DNA of 64,000 bases from Conexibacter sp. CPCC 206217. Its GTDB lineage: Bacteria > Actinomycetota > Thermoleophilia > Solirubrobacterales > Solirubrobacteraceae. The stretch spans positions 558,001 to 622,000 of the forward strand of contig NZ_JAUTDO010000001.1 in the NCBI RefSeq assembly GCF_030646165.1, given 5' to 3'. Shown here in pieces: positions 18,154-26,648 of the stretch; the first letter of the stretch is position 1, and every line of letters starts with the position of its first letter. The notes below the pieces were generated by a model, which saw nothing but the letters and a program-made list of their open reading frames with translations, made no database searches and had not been told where the DNA came from. The position numbers and the translations under genes are program-made.

Positions 18154-19771
18154 GTCCCGCTGGGGCGGGCGCGCCAGCCCCGGCGCCGCCCTGCCCGCTC
18201 GCGCCGCCGCCGGCGCCGCCCTCGTTGCGCTCGCGCGCCGCGTCGCCGCCGCTGAAGTAGCTGACGATCAGCGCGACCATCCCGGTCAGCGCGAAGCACA
18301 TCGCCGCAAGGCCCCAGCCGCCCGCGACGTCGGAGAACCAGTGCGCGCGCAGGTATATCCGCGTCAGCCCGACGACGACGGCGAGCGCGATCCCGACCGT
18401 CAGCACGGCCGCGCGCGCGGCCAGCCCGGGGAACGCGCGCCGCAGCGCGATCGCGATCGCGACCCAGAAGACGGAGTACGCCGCATGTCCGGACGGGAAC
18501 GCCGAGCCGGCCGCGTCGATCAGCGCGTCGGTCGGGCGCGGCCGGTCGGTCGCCGCCTTCGTGATGTGGACGCCGGCGTAGGTCAGCACACCGCCGGCCA
18601 GCAGCGCGAGGCCCTCCAGCCACTCGCGCCGCGTCAGCAGCACGATCGTGACGAGCGCGAGCGCGCCGCCGGCGACCGGCAGCGAGCCCAGGTGGGTGAG
18701 GATCTTCGCCAGGTCCGTCAGCCACGCGCTCTGCAGGTCGGTCGACCAGCGGGCCCCGCGCAGGTCGCCGGGGGTGTGCGTGGTGATCGGGTCGAGCACG
18801 ATCAGGTAGCCGAAGAAGACGAACGAGCCGACCGCGGCGACCGCCAGCAGGCTCGTCAGCTCCAGCCCGAGCTGGCCGGGCGTCAGGCGCTGCCAGAGGA
18901 ACCGCGCCGGACCGGCGAGGCGCCGGCCGAGCGCGCGCAGGAAGCGGATCGCGGGGCCGATCGCGGGCTTCGGCTCCTGCGCGTCGATCCAGGCGTCGAG
19001 CTTCTCGCGGTTGCCCTCGACGCGCAGCCAGCGCACGACCACGACGATCGCGACGACGAGCACGATCACCGTCGCGAGCGCCAGCGTGCCCTGTCTGGCG
19101 ATCTTCAGGACTCTGTCGAGCGAGTGCCAGAAGAGGTAGCCGACAAGCGAGAAGGCGGTGCACATGATCCCCGCGGCGAGCACGTCGTACGGCAGGAAGC
19201 GCCGCAGCGGCATGCCGGAGGACCCCGCGACGAACGGCGAGACCGCGCGCACGAGTCCGACGAAGCGGCCGAGGAAGACGGCCTTGCCGCCGTGCTTGGC
19301 GTAGAACGCCTCGACGTGCTCGATCTTCGGCTCGTCGATCTTGAAGCGCGGGCCGTGCTTGACGAGGAACTGGCGCCCGAGCCGGCGGCCTATGAAGAAG
19401 CTCGTGAGGTCGCCCGCGACCGCGGTGGTCCAGGCGATCGCTATCAGCAGGATGATGTTGATCTCGCCCTGGCCGGCGACGACGCCGCCGACGATGATCG
19501 CCGTCTCGCCCGGGACCAGCAGCCCGATCCCGGCGCCGCTCTCGAGGAAGCAGAGCGCGCCGACGAGCAGATAGGTCCACGTTCCGAGCGCTCTGCCGAG
19601 GTCGGTGAGCACCTTCTCGAGGTCCGGCAGCTCGACCAGGCCGGTGCCGTAGACGGCGCTGCCGGCGGCGACGATCAGCAGGCCGATCAGCAGCGGCGGC
19701 TCGAGTCTGCGCCGTCTCCACCACGCAAACGCGGCGACAGCGACCGCGACGGCGAACCAGATCGGCTTCAC
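18140..19771 (-). CDS. DedA (SNARE-associated) domain fused to PAP2 phosphatase
   Basis: A 543-residue membrane protein. The N-terminal half (about 50-240) is a DedA/VTT domain with E-x(2)-G-x(3)-P-x-E (ESGAGIGLLVPGE) and FLGRFVGLVRAVSPFVAG. The C-terminal half (about 300-510) is a PAP2 lipid phosphatase with the three motifs KAATDRPRP, PSGHAAY and TRIYLRAHWFSDV. Catalytic Arg and both His residues are present. The tail is Gly/Ala-rich. DedA proteins flip or carry undecaprenyl phosphate or phosphatidylethanolamine. PAP2 enzymes dephosphorylate undecaprenyl-PP or phosphatidate. The fusion suggests coupled dephosphorylation and recycling of a polyprenyl carrier, which is inference. It overlaps the convergent small gene by 14 bp. 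Confidence 0.9.
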   Translation of the reverse strand: MKPIWFAVAVAVAAFAWWRRRRLEPPLLIGLLIVAAGSAVYGTGLVELPDLEKVLTDLGRALGTWTYLLVGALCFLESGAGIGLLVPGETAIIVGGVVAGQGEINIILLIAIAWTTAVAGDLTSFFIGRRLGRQFLVKHGPRFKIDEPKIEHVEAFYAKHGGKAVFLGRFVGLVRAVSPFVAGSSGMPLRRFLPYDVLAAGIMCTAFSLVGYLFWHSLDRVLKIARQGTLALATVIVLVVAIVVVVRWLRVEGNREKLDAWIDAQEPKPAIGPAIRFLRALGRRLAGPARFLWQRLTPGQLGLELTSLLAVAAVGSFVFFGYLIVLDPITTHTPGDLRGARWSTDLQSAWLTDLAKILTHLGSLPVAGGALALVTIVLLTRREWLEGLALLAGGVLTYAGVHITKAATDRPRPTDALIDAAGSAFPSGHAAYSVFWVAIAIALRRAFPGLAARAAVLTVGIALAVVVGLTRIYLRAHWFSDVAGGWGLAAMCFALTGMVALIVSYFSGGDAARERNEGGAGGGASGQGGAGAGAPAPAGLSPR

Positions 19772-19825
19772 GCGGGGGCCCGCTCGGGTCGGCTGCTGAG
19801 AATCGTCGGCATCGCCGACATCCTG

Positions 19826-20296
19826 TCAATCCGGCCGGCCGTGCAGCGCGAGCGACTGGTTCTTCCAGCGCGGGTCGTCGGTCACCTCGCGCCCGAGCCA
19901 CTCGGGCGAGTCGAACGCGTTGGCGGCCCGGTCGTCGGGGAACTCGACCTCCGCGACGACGAGCCCGGCGAGCTCGTCCTCGTACACGTCGACCTCGAAC
20001 TCGAGCGCGTCGTCGGCCGGCACGACGTAGCGGCGCTTGACGATCCTGCGCCCCTCCGTCAGCGGCCAGAGCGCGTCGAAGCGCTCCTGCTCCAGCTCCA
20101 GCTCCTGCTCGACGCGGCGGCGCCCGCCGCCGGCCTTGACGGTCAGATACGCGTGCTCCCCGCGTCTGCGCACGCGCACCTCGACGTCGCCGTCGAGCGC
20201 CAGGTAGCCCTGCGAGATCGGCTCGGAGGGATGCTCCTCGAGCCCCTGCGGCGGGGCGTCGAGGACGAACTTGCGCTCGATCTCAGCGCCGCTCAC
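19826..20296 (-). CDS. CYTH domain protein (inorganic triphosphatase-like)
   Basis: A 156-residue CYTH domain. It begins with the hallmark EIERKF near the N-terminus, then alternating Arg/Lys/Glu strands VEVRVRRRGEHAYLTVKAG and VEQELELEQERF, which line the tunnel fold. Likely a triphosphate tunnel metalloenzyme acting on tripolyphosphate or a nucleotide. I start it at GTG 20296, whose bases overlap the TGA of the CHAD gene (GTGA), because a CYTH domain would otherwise carry a long non-homologous extension. The overlap implies translational coupling to the CHAD protein. The C-terminus (DDPRWKNQSLALHG) matches the usual CYTH ending. Confidence 0.88.
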   Translation of the reverse strand: MSGAEIERKFVLDAPPQGLEEHPSEPISQGYLALDGDVEVRVRRRGEHAYLTVKAGGGRRRVEQELELEQERFDALWPLTEGRRIVKRRYVVPADDALEFEVDVYEDELAGLVVAEVEFPDDRAANAFDSPEWLGREVTDDPRWKNQSLALHGRPD

Positions 20297-21270
20297 GCCG
20301 CAGCCTCGGCGACGGCCGCCTCGACCCATGCCGCGATGCGCCGCTCGAACGCCTTCGGCGTCTCGGCGTAGAGGCGTGCGGCCAGCCGCCGCGCGTGCGC
20401 CTGCAGCTCCAGCCGCCGCTCGTCGACGAGCGCGAGGAACGGGTCGAGGTCGACGGTCGCAGCGCGCCCCGACAGTTCGATCCCGCGCTCCAGCCGTGCC
20501 CGCAGGACCGCGAGGTCGTGGTCGTCGCCGAGCAGCTCCGACAGCACGTGCGCCTGCTCGGCGTAGGCGTCGAGGACCTCGGTCCAGGCCGGCTTCAACA
20601 GCCGCTGGTGGTACCAGAGGTCCTTCACGCGCTTGCGCCAGTCGTGCAGGTGCTCGACGGTCGGCTCGGCCTCGGCCCGCTCGCGCTCGCGCGCCCCGCG
20701 TCTGTACGCGCGCGAGATCCCGGCGACGACCGTGTCCCAGTCGCTGTCGTCCAGCGGCCACTCTTCCACGCGCGCGTGGATGGCGCGGAGCTGGAGGGCG
20801 GCGGCCGCGGGGGCCTCAGCGGTCGTGGCGTCGGTAGCCGGCGCGGCCCCGGCCGCCGTGGCGGTGGGAGCGTCGCCCGCGGTCGCACCCGGCGCCCGCG
20901 CGGCCGCCGCCTCCGCCACGAGCGCGTCGTGCAGGGCGCCGAAGTCAGCCGACGGCAGCCGCCCGATCGAGCGCTCGGCGAGCGCGTCGACGGTCGCAAC
21001 CAGCACGTCCGCGTCGCGCGTCGCCGACAGCATGCCGGCGATCTCGCGCAGCGCGTCGTTCTCGCGCCGGTAGACGTCGTCACCGAGCGCCGGTCGCACG
21101 AGCCGCAGCAACGCGCGCGACTTCTTCAGGTGCTTGCGCGCCTCGTGGATCGCCTTCGCGGGATCCTCGCCGGGGTTCTCGAGCTGCGTCACGGCGCCGA
21201 ACAGCTGCTCGCGGGCAACAGCGCGGATGGAGGCCGGCAGCTCGTCGGCGAGGCTGAAGCGGTAGGACAC
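20293..21270 (-). CDS. CHAD domain protein
   Basis: About 325 residues with two helical CHAD repeats, the first carrying IHEARKHLKKSRALLRL and the second HDWRKRVKDLWYHQRLL: the conserved His/Arg/Lys helices that bind polyphosphate. A low-complexity Ala/Thr/Pro linker (about residues 140-175) separates the two. The start at GTG 21270 (SYRFSLADEL) gives the normal N-terminus. The frame also stays open to an ATG at 21366, but that stretch lies over the terminator of the upstream gene. It is coupled by GTGA overlap to the CYTH gene, so the two products probably work together on polyphosphate. Confidence 0.85.
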   Translation of the reverse strand: MSYRFSLADELPASIRAVAREQLFGAVTQLENPGEDPAKAIHEARKHLKKSRALLRLVRPALGDDVYRRENDALREIAGMLSATRDADVLVATVDALAERSIGRLPSADFGALHDALVAEAAAARAPGATAGDAPTATAAGAAPATDATTAEAPAAAALQLRAIHARVEEWPLDDSDWDTVVAGISRAYRRGARERERAEAEPTVEHLHDWRKRVKDLWYHQRLLKPAWTEVLDAYAEQAHVLSELLGDDHDLAVLRARLERGIELSGRAATVDLDPFLALVDERRLELQAHARRLAARLYAETPKAFERRIAAWVEAAVAEAAA

Positions 21271-21365
21271 GTGAGCAAGCCTAACCTGCGACGGACACGC
21301 CGAAAACATCCGACGCTCCGTCCGCGCCCAACTCCCTCCACGCTCATACGGTCGGACACAACACA

Positions 21366-21398
21366 CGAGGGGGCGGCACGCGCAGCGCCGCCCCCTCG
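21366..21398 (-). terminator. Strong hairpin terminator of the 21.5-22.2 kb secreted protein gene
   Basis: Perfect 12-bp arms CGAGGGGGCGGC (21366-21377) and its complement (21387-21398) with a 9-nt loop, 84 bp past the secreted gene's stop and upstream of the CHAD gene. It separates the two units. Confidence 0.7.
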
Positions 21399-21481
21399 GT
21401 TCCCCCTGTTGCGCGCGCGCTTGCGTGGGCGCGTGCGCCTATCGGCGGCCGGTCCAGCCCGCCGCCGTCAGCGGCCTTTGC

Positions 21482-22186
21482 CTAGAGGCCGAAGGTGATC
21501 GCGACGTCGTCGGTGATCGTCAGCGAGTTGTGACCGGCCGGCGAGGGCGCGCCGAAACGCCAGTTGATGAGGCTGTTGAGTGCTCTCAGTGCGCACCCCG
21601 ACGCTGCCGGGACGGCGAACGTGTTGCCGGTGTGCTCGTTGCCGAACGCCTCGAAGTACGTGTCCTCGAAGACGAAGTCGCCGACCGTCGCGACCGGGAG
21701 GTCGAGCTGGATCGGGTTCGCGTCGGTGCCGAACTTGCAGGTCCCGATCAGCGGGTTCTTGACCGTCAGCTTGACCGGCAGCGAGAGGTCGAACGTGCCG
21801 GAGTCGAACTTGATCGGACCGTTGCCGGCCAGCTTGAACTGGACGGTCAGGTTGTTGAGCGGCGACGGCGAGTTGCTTCTGACCAGGCCTCCGGGAACCT
21901 TGACAGGCGTGGAGTCGAGGCCGGTTCTGCCCACGGGCGGGACGAGCGCCGTCGAGTCAGCCGTGATCCCGCCGCGAATGTTAAGCGAGTCGCCGAGCGG
22001 TATCGCGGTGCCGTTGATGTTGAGCGAGCCGCCCGTCGACTGCAGCACGAGGCACTGCGTCACGCCGGTGGCCGTCGTGGGGCAGTCGCTGAAGTCAGGC
22101 GCGGCAAGCGCCGAACTGCTGAACGCGACAGTGGTGAGTGCAGAGCCGATGACAGCCGCAGCGGCGACGCGTGCACGAAAACGCAT
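21482..22186 (-). CDS. Secreted protein of unknown function, 234 residues
   Basis: A signal peptide (about 1-28, ending ALA) precedes a mature domain of about 205 residues rich in Leu/Thr/Asn/Gly and low in charge, probably all-beta. Two cysteines at the N-terminus (SDCPTTATGVTQC) and two further on (GTCKFG, SGCALR) could form disulfides. I do not recognise the family. AGGAG lies 6 nt before the ATG at 22186. The frame is open to 22282 but that would destroy the signal peptide. It is divergent from the three-gene secreted operon and shares its dyad-rich control region. Confidence 0.75.
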   Translation of the reverse strand: MRFRARVAAAAVIGSALTTVAFSSSALAAPDFSDCPTTATGVTQCLVLQSTGGSLNINGTAIPLGDSLNIRGGITADSTALVPPVGRTGLDSTPVKVPGGLVRSNSPSPLNNLTVQFKLAGNGPIKFDSGTFDLSLPVKLTVKNPLIGTCKFGTDANPIQLDLPVATVGDFVFEDTYFEAFGNEHTGNTFAVPAASGCALRALNSLINWRFGAPSPAGHNSLTITDDVAITFGL

Positions 22187-22264
22187 GGGTTCTCCTACTT
22201 CGTTGTCTGACATGGAATGCCGAGCGAATGGATTCCTATCTGCGAGCGACCACGACCCGGTGAA

Positions 22265-22433
22265 GCTTTCGTAAACACACACCGAATAGTGTTTACACCA
22301 CTACTGAAACGCTTAAATTCAAGTGTCAGTAGCAATTCGTCAACATCGCGGGCAAGAGATCGTCACAGCGCGTCAACTCTCTTGTGACGTTCTCGTGAAC
22401 ACGCCTGGACGCGGGGCTGTGTTCACTTAGTAT
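22265..22433. promoter_or_regulatory. Divergent control region with four dyads
   Basis: In order: GTAAACAC-N10-GTGTTTAC (22271-22296), CTACTGA-N18-TCAGTAG (22301-22332), CGTCACA-N15-TGTGACG (22361-22389) and GTGAACAC-N16-GTGTTCAC (22395-22426). A promoter for the plus-strand operon is plausible: TGGACG (22406-22411), 16-nt spacer and TAGTAT (22428-22433). In that case the last dyad would overlap it and could act as an operator. The region is visibly AT-richer than its surroundings. Which proteins bind is unknown. Confidence 0.6.
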
Positions 22434-22470
22434 CGACGGAGGGCGCCGACTGCGGCGTCGCGCGCTGCTG

Positions 22471-24438
22471 ATGACTTCCCGAACCGTCGCCCGACACACA
22501 CTCCTCGCAGTGGTGCTCGCCGCCACCGCCGCAGCCGGCAACTCAGCCGGGGCGGGGGCCGTCGTCCTTCCGTCGCAGACGCTCGACGGCCCCAACGCGA
22601 CGATCCTCGACGTCGGCGGCGCCGCGCTCGCACCGGACGGAACTGGCGGCGTCGTCTACCGCAAGCTCGTCGACGGCACCCCGCACGTCTTCGTCGCCCG
22701 CTTCGCACACGGATCGTGGAGCGCGCCGATCCGCGTCGACACCGGCCAGTCGTTCGCAGCGACCTTTCCGACGATCGCGGCGGGCAACCGCGGTCGGCTG
22801 CTGGTCGTGTGGGCGACTCCGTGGGCCGTGCGACGAGATCGCAAGACCCACTTCGCGTTGATGTCAGCAACGCTCGATCCCGGCGCCCGGGGCTTCGGGC
22901 AGGCGATCGAGATCGACCCTGACGACATCGGCGATGGCTCAGCCGCTTACCCGTCGCTCGCGATGGCGCCGGGCGGCGCGGCCTATGTCGCATACCGAGT
23001 CGTCACCAATCCGCTCGACGCGGACCAGGGCGCCAGTCTCGGCACGATGCCGATGCGCCCCGGCGACGAGCTCGTTGACGTACGCGTCGCCCGCTTCAAC
23101 GGCCTCACCTGGTCGTCGTTGGGCGAGGTCAACCGACTCGACGACCAGGTCACGATGCGCCGTCCGAGCGCGACGAACGCTCCGTCGATCGGCGTCAACC
23201 GCGCCGGCAACGCCGCTGTCGTGACGTGGCAGGAACCGAGCAGCGACGGCGTCGCGCGGATCTGGTCGCGTCGCATCTTCGGAACCACGCCGGGCAACGT
23301 GCTCGCCGTCAGCCCGACCACGCTCGACGGCAGCCCGGTCGACGTCGACGCGGACGCGCCGGCGCTCGCGGTCAGCCAGCTGTCCCAGGCGAAGGTCGCC
23401 TTCCGGCTCCTCGGCGGATCGGGATCCGTTGCCGGCGGTTCACAGCTGTTCCTCAGCGACTTGCCGGCGCTGATCGAGGACACCGCCCAGAGATTCGGCG
23501 TGGCGGAACGGATCGAGACAGCGGCGTCGATCGGTCGCCCTAGCGTGTCGGTGGACGCAGACAGCGGCTACCGCCTCGTGTACTCCGCGGACTCGGCCGT
23601 GCGCCTCGTCACCGGCGACATCGACGGCCGCCAGCCCCCGGCCCCGTTGCCGGGCGGCAACGGCGATCTCCCCTTCGCGACGTTGAACCCCGAAGGTGGC
23701 GGCGTCACCGCCTGGCCCAGCCTCGACGACGGCGGTCGGCCGGTCGTCAAGGTGCGCCAGGACTTCCCCGCCGGCGAGTGGCAGCTGGCCGCTCTGACGG
23801 CACCCGTCAGCGGCGCGGTCGACGGCCTGGCGACCGGCGAGTCCGAGCGCGGTGACGGGCTCGTCGCCTTCCGGCAAGGTTCCGCTGAGCAGTCGCAGGT
23901 CGTCGCGGCGATCGCGACGTCGCGTCCGGCATCGTTTCTCGCGACGACCCCCAACCGCTGGGTGCGCGCGAAGGCCGCCCGCGTGCGCTGGGACGCCGCA
24001 CTGACGAGCGCCCGCGGCATCACCTACACGGTGACGCTCGACGGGCAGACGAAGGCGCGTGGCCTGACCGCGCGCCGATTCAGATTCGATCCGCGCGGCC
24101 TTGGCGACGGACGCCACGACGTCCAGGTGACGGCGGTCGACAGCGACGGGCAGGAGACCGCGAGCGCGCTCGCGCAACTGCGGGTCGATTCGAATCCGCC
24201 TCAGGTGACCGTGAGACGAGCGGGCCGCCGCGCGGTCGCTGTCGTCGTCAGAGACACGGCGTCGGGTCTGCGCCGGGCCTCGACCCGGATCTCCTTCGGC
24301 GATCGCACGCGAGCTGCCGGCGGACGGGCGTCGGCGAGACACCGGTATCGCAGACCCGGCCACTACGTCGTGACCGTCCGCCGCCGCGACAGAATCGGCA
24401 ACGCCGGCACATGGCGCACGCGGGTGCAGGTCAGATGA
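22471..24438 (+). CDS. Secreted repeat protein with C-terminal PKD/Ig-like domain
   Basis: A 655-residue exported protein: signal peptide (about 1-30), then about 450 residues of repeated beta units resembling a beta-propeller of the exo-sialidase/BNR kind (for example DGTPHVFVARFAHGSWSAPI and GGAAYVAYRVV), then two Ig-like or PKD-like domains (about 485-655) ending in an Arg-rich strand. No catalytic motif is identified. The first gene of a three-gene set joined by ATGA overlaps. The ATG at 22471 has no good ribosome site nearby, but GGAGGG lies about 27 bases upstream, so the start may be elsewhere. Probably a surface or extracellular protein. Confidence 0.7.
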   Translation: MTSRTVARHTLLAVVLAATAAAGNSAGAGAVVLPSQTLDGPNATILDVGGAALAPDGTGGVVYRKLVDGTPHVFVARFAHGSWSAPIRVDTGQSFAATFPTIAAGNRGRLLVVWATPWAVRRDRKTHFALMSATLDPGARGFGQAIEIDPDDIGDGSAAYPSLAMAPGGAAYVAYRVVTNPLDADQGASLGTMPMRPGDELVDVRVARFNGLTWSSLGEVNRLDDQVTMRRPSATNAPSIGVNRAGNAAVVTWQEPSSDGVARIWSRRIFGTTPGNVLAVSPTTLDGSPVDVDADAPALAVSQLSQAKVAFRLLGGSGSVAGGSQLFLSDLPALIEDTAQRFGVAERIETAASIGRPSVSVDADSGYRLVYSADSAVRLVTGDIDGRQPPAPLPGGNGDLPFATLNPEGGGVTAWPSLDDGGRPVVKVRQDFPAGEWQLAALTAPVSGAVDGLATGESERGDGLVAFRQGSAEQSQVVAAIATSRPASFLATTPNRWVRAKAARVRWDAALTSARGITYTVTLDGQTKARGLTARRFRFDPRGLGDGRHDVQVTAVDSDGQETASALAQLRVDSNPPQVTVRRAGRRAVAVVVRDTASGLRRASTRISFGDRTRAAGGRASARHRYRRPGHYVVTVRRRDRIGNAGTWRTRVQVR

Positions 24439-26648
24439 GGCTGGTACGCACGGCGGCGACCGTCGTGGCGTCGGCGGGCGTCGCGACCGTGCTCGCCACC
24501 ACGTTCGCGACAACGAGTGCCGACGCGGCCTTCTCGCCCCCGCAGATGATCTCCGGCAACACCGCGATGGCCGCCGACACGGCACTGGACCCCGTGTTCG
24601 CCGCCGCCGGCCGGTACGTCGCGTTCACCGGCTCGCAGTCGGGCACGACGGGCATCTTCCGCAAGGATCTCGCGACAGGCGCGCTCGAACTCGTCGCCGG
24701 CGGCGACGCAACCTCGCCGTCGATCAGCGCTGACGGCCGCTACGTCAGCTTCACGACCAGCGCCGACCTCGACCCGGCCGACAGCAGCGGCGACTGCACC
24801 AGCGTCTACGTGCGCGACATGTCGGCGTCCACGGCCTCCTCCGCTGCGTACACGCTCGTCTCGGCCCGTGACGGCGCAACCGACAGCCTCTCCTACGCCG
24901 ACAGCGCGACGCCCGGTTGCCCGGGCGGGGGCGCGGACGCGACTCGCGGAGCGCTCAGCGCCGACGGGCACCGGGTCGCGTTCACCGTCATCGGGTCCTC
25001 TGACCTCGAAGGCGGCCCCGGGGAGACCACGACGCCGCCGCTGCAGGTGGCGATGCGAGCGCTCGACACGGACAGCACGATGCTGGTCAGCCAGACGCGC
25101 GAGTCGCTCGGCTCCACGCCGGCGCCGGTCCCCGGCGCGGCAGCGCTCGCCATCGCTCCGCAGCAAGGAAGCCCCGGTGCCCGCACGAGCCGCAGCACGG
25201 CGACGATCAGCGCCGACGGCTCGACGGTCGCGTGGATGGGGGCGCAGATCCCAGCGCAGGCCGCTGTCGACCTCGCCCGTCTGCCGAGACCGCAGCCGGA
25301 CTGGTCGCCGACGTGGTACGCCGAGCCGCTGTGGCGGAGGATCGCCGACGGTCCTGCCGCTCCGACGCGCCGGATCCTCGGCGGAGACGACGATCCTGAG
25401 GCCTGCCCGACCTGCAGCGGGCCGCTCGTCGCCAGCTACACCAGCCAGAGCAGCATCGCCGAACGCTCCCCGACGCCCGTCTTCGGCAGCTTCGTCGTCA
25501 ACGGCATCGCGACGGCGTCCTTTCCCTTCCGATCCAGCTTCGACGCGATCACGCCGCGCATGAGCGCCGACGGGCGCACCGTCGCGCTGCTCTCGACCCA
25601 GCCGACGCCGCCAGAGGCGGCGATCCTCGCGAGCAGCCCGACGCGAGGCCTCACGACCGCCAACGCGTTCGTCGTCGACATGACGCCGGGCCTCACCCGC
25701 CAGCAAGCGGTACGACAGCTGACGGCGTGGCCGTCGTTCGACTTCGGCACGCTCGCACGGACCGGCGACGTGACCGAGATCGCGATCTCGCCGGATGGCT
25801 CTCGCGTCGCGCTGACGACGCCGCGGATCGTCTTCTCGCTCTCGCCGCCGGCGCTCGTCAGCGCACCGCTGGGCCAGGTCGTCGCCACCGAGCTGTACCA
25901 GGTCAACCTCGGCGCGAGCACGCTCTCGCTCGCAAGCATCGGCTACGACGGGAGAGCGGCCGACGGCGACGTGTTCGGGCTGTCTTACGGCGGCGACAGC
26001 CGCACGATCGCCTTCGCTTCGGCCGCCGCAAACCTCGTCTACGGCGCCGTCAACGGCTCGGACGCGATCTTCGCGATGAGAGAGCTCGAGGTCCCGTCGG
26101 TTCCCGGCCAGCCGACCGAGACGCCACGACCGATCTCACCGGAGCCGACGCCGCGTTGGCGGATCAGCGCGACCGCGCGTAGAACCCGCGACGGACGCGT
26201 GCTGCTCGATGTGGCCGTCCCTGCGTCCGGGCGGCTCGCCGTGGTCGCAAGCGCCAACGTAGCCGTGGCCGCACCGAGACCGAAGAGAAGCGCCAGCCGC
26301 AGGCGTACTTCATCGCGCAGAGGCGCCAGACGCCCTGCGGCGCGTTCACGCACGGCTGCTCGTCAGCGTCGGACGCGCATCGTCCGGCGCACGGTGGCAC
26401 AGGCCAAGACCACCACAGGCAGCGCCGGCGTGGTGCACCTGAAGCTCACGACCCCGCAACGCTATCGGGCCCTCGCCCGCGCCCGCGCCGGACTCGACGC
26501 AACGCTCGCGATCGCCTTCACGGCCGCTGGCAGACCGGCGCTGCGAATCACGCTCCAGACGCGGTTTCGCGTCGTGCCCAAGCGGCCCGCCAGATCGCTG
26601 CGGACACCTCCACCCAGACCCTCACCTCGACGCACAGCCCAGGGATGA
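24435..26648 (+). CDS. Secreted WD40/PD40-like beta-propeller protein
   Basis: A 737-residue exported protein with a signal peptide (about 1-33). At least five TolB/PD40-type blades of the form SADGRYVSFTTSA, SADGHRVAFTVIG, SADGSTVAWMGA, SADGRTVALLS and SPDGSRVALTTP are visible. A Pro-rich hinge (PGQPTETPRPISPEPTP) leads to a C-terminal domain very rich in Arg/Lys/Ala (about 620-690) that ends with Arg/Pro/Thr. The start at 24435 is the ATG overlapping the previous stop (ATGA). The frame is open 24 bp further, but the overlap supports this start. PD40 propellers bind proteins or sugars. No partner is evident. Confidence 0.75.
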   Translation: MRLVRTAATVVASAGVATVLATTFATTSADAAFSPPQMISGNTAMAADTALDPVFAAAGRYVAFTGSQSGTTGIFRKDLATGALELVAGGDATSPSISADGRYVSFTTSADLDPADSSGDCTSVYVRDMSASTASSAAYTLVSARDGATDSLSYADSATPGCPGGGADATRGALSADGHRVAFTVIGSSDLEGGPGETTTPPLQVAMRALDTDSTMLVSQTRESLGSTPAPVPGAAALAIAPQQGSPGARTSRSTATISADGSTVAWMGAQIPAQAAVDLARLPRPQPDWSPTWYAEPLWRRIADGPAAPTRRILGGDDDPEACPTCSGPLVASYTSQSSIAERSPTPVFGSFVVNGIATASFPFRSSFDAITPRMSADGRTVALLSTQPTPPEAAILASSPTRGLTTANAFVVDMTPGLTRQQAVRQLTAWPSFDFGTLARTGDVTEIAISPDGSRVALTTPRIVFSLSPPALVSAPLGQVVATELYQVNLGASTLSLASIGYDGRAADGDVFGLSYGGDSRTIAFASAAANLVYGAVNGSDAIFAMRELEVPSVPGQPTETPRPISPEPTPRWRISATARRTRDGRVLLDVAVPASGRLAVVASANVAVAAPRPKRSASRRRTSSRRGARRPAARSRTAARQRRTRIVRRTVAQAKTTTGSAGVVHLKLTTPQRYRALARARAGLDATLAIAFTAAGRPALRITLQTRFRVVPKRPARSLRTPPPRPSPRRTAQG

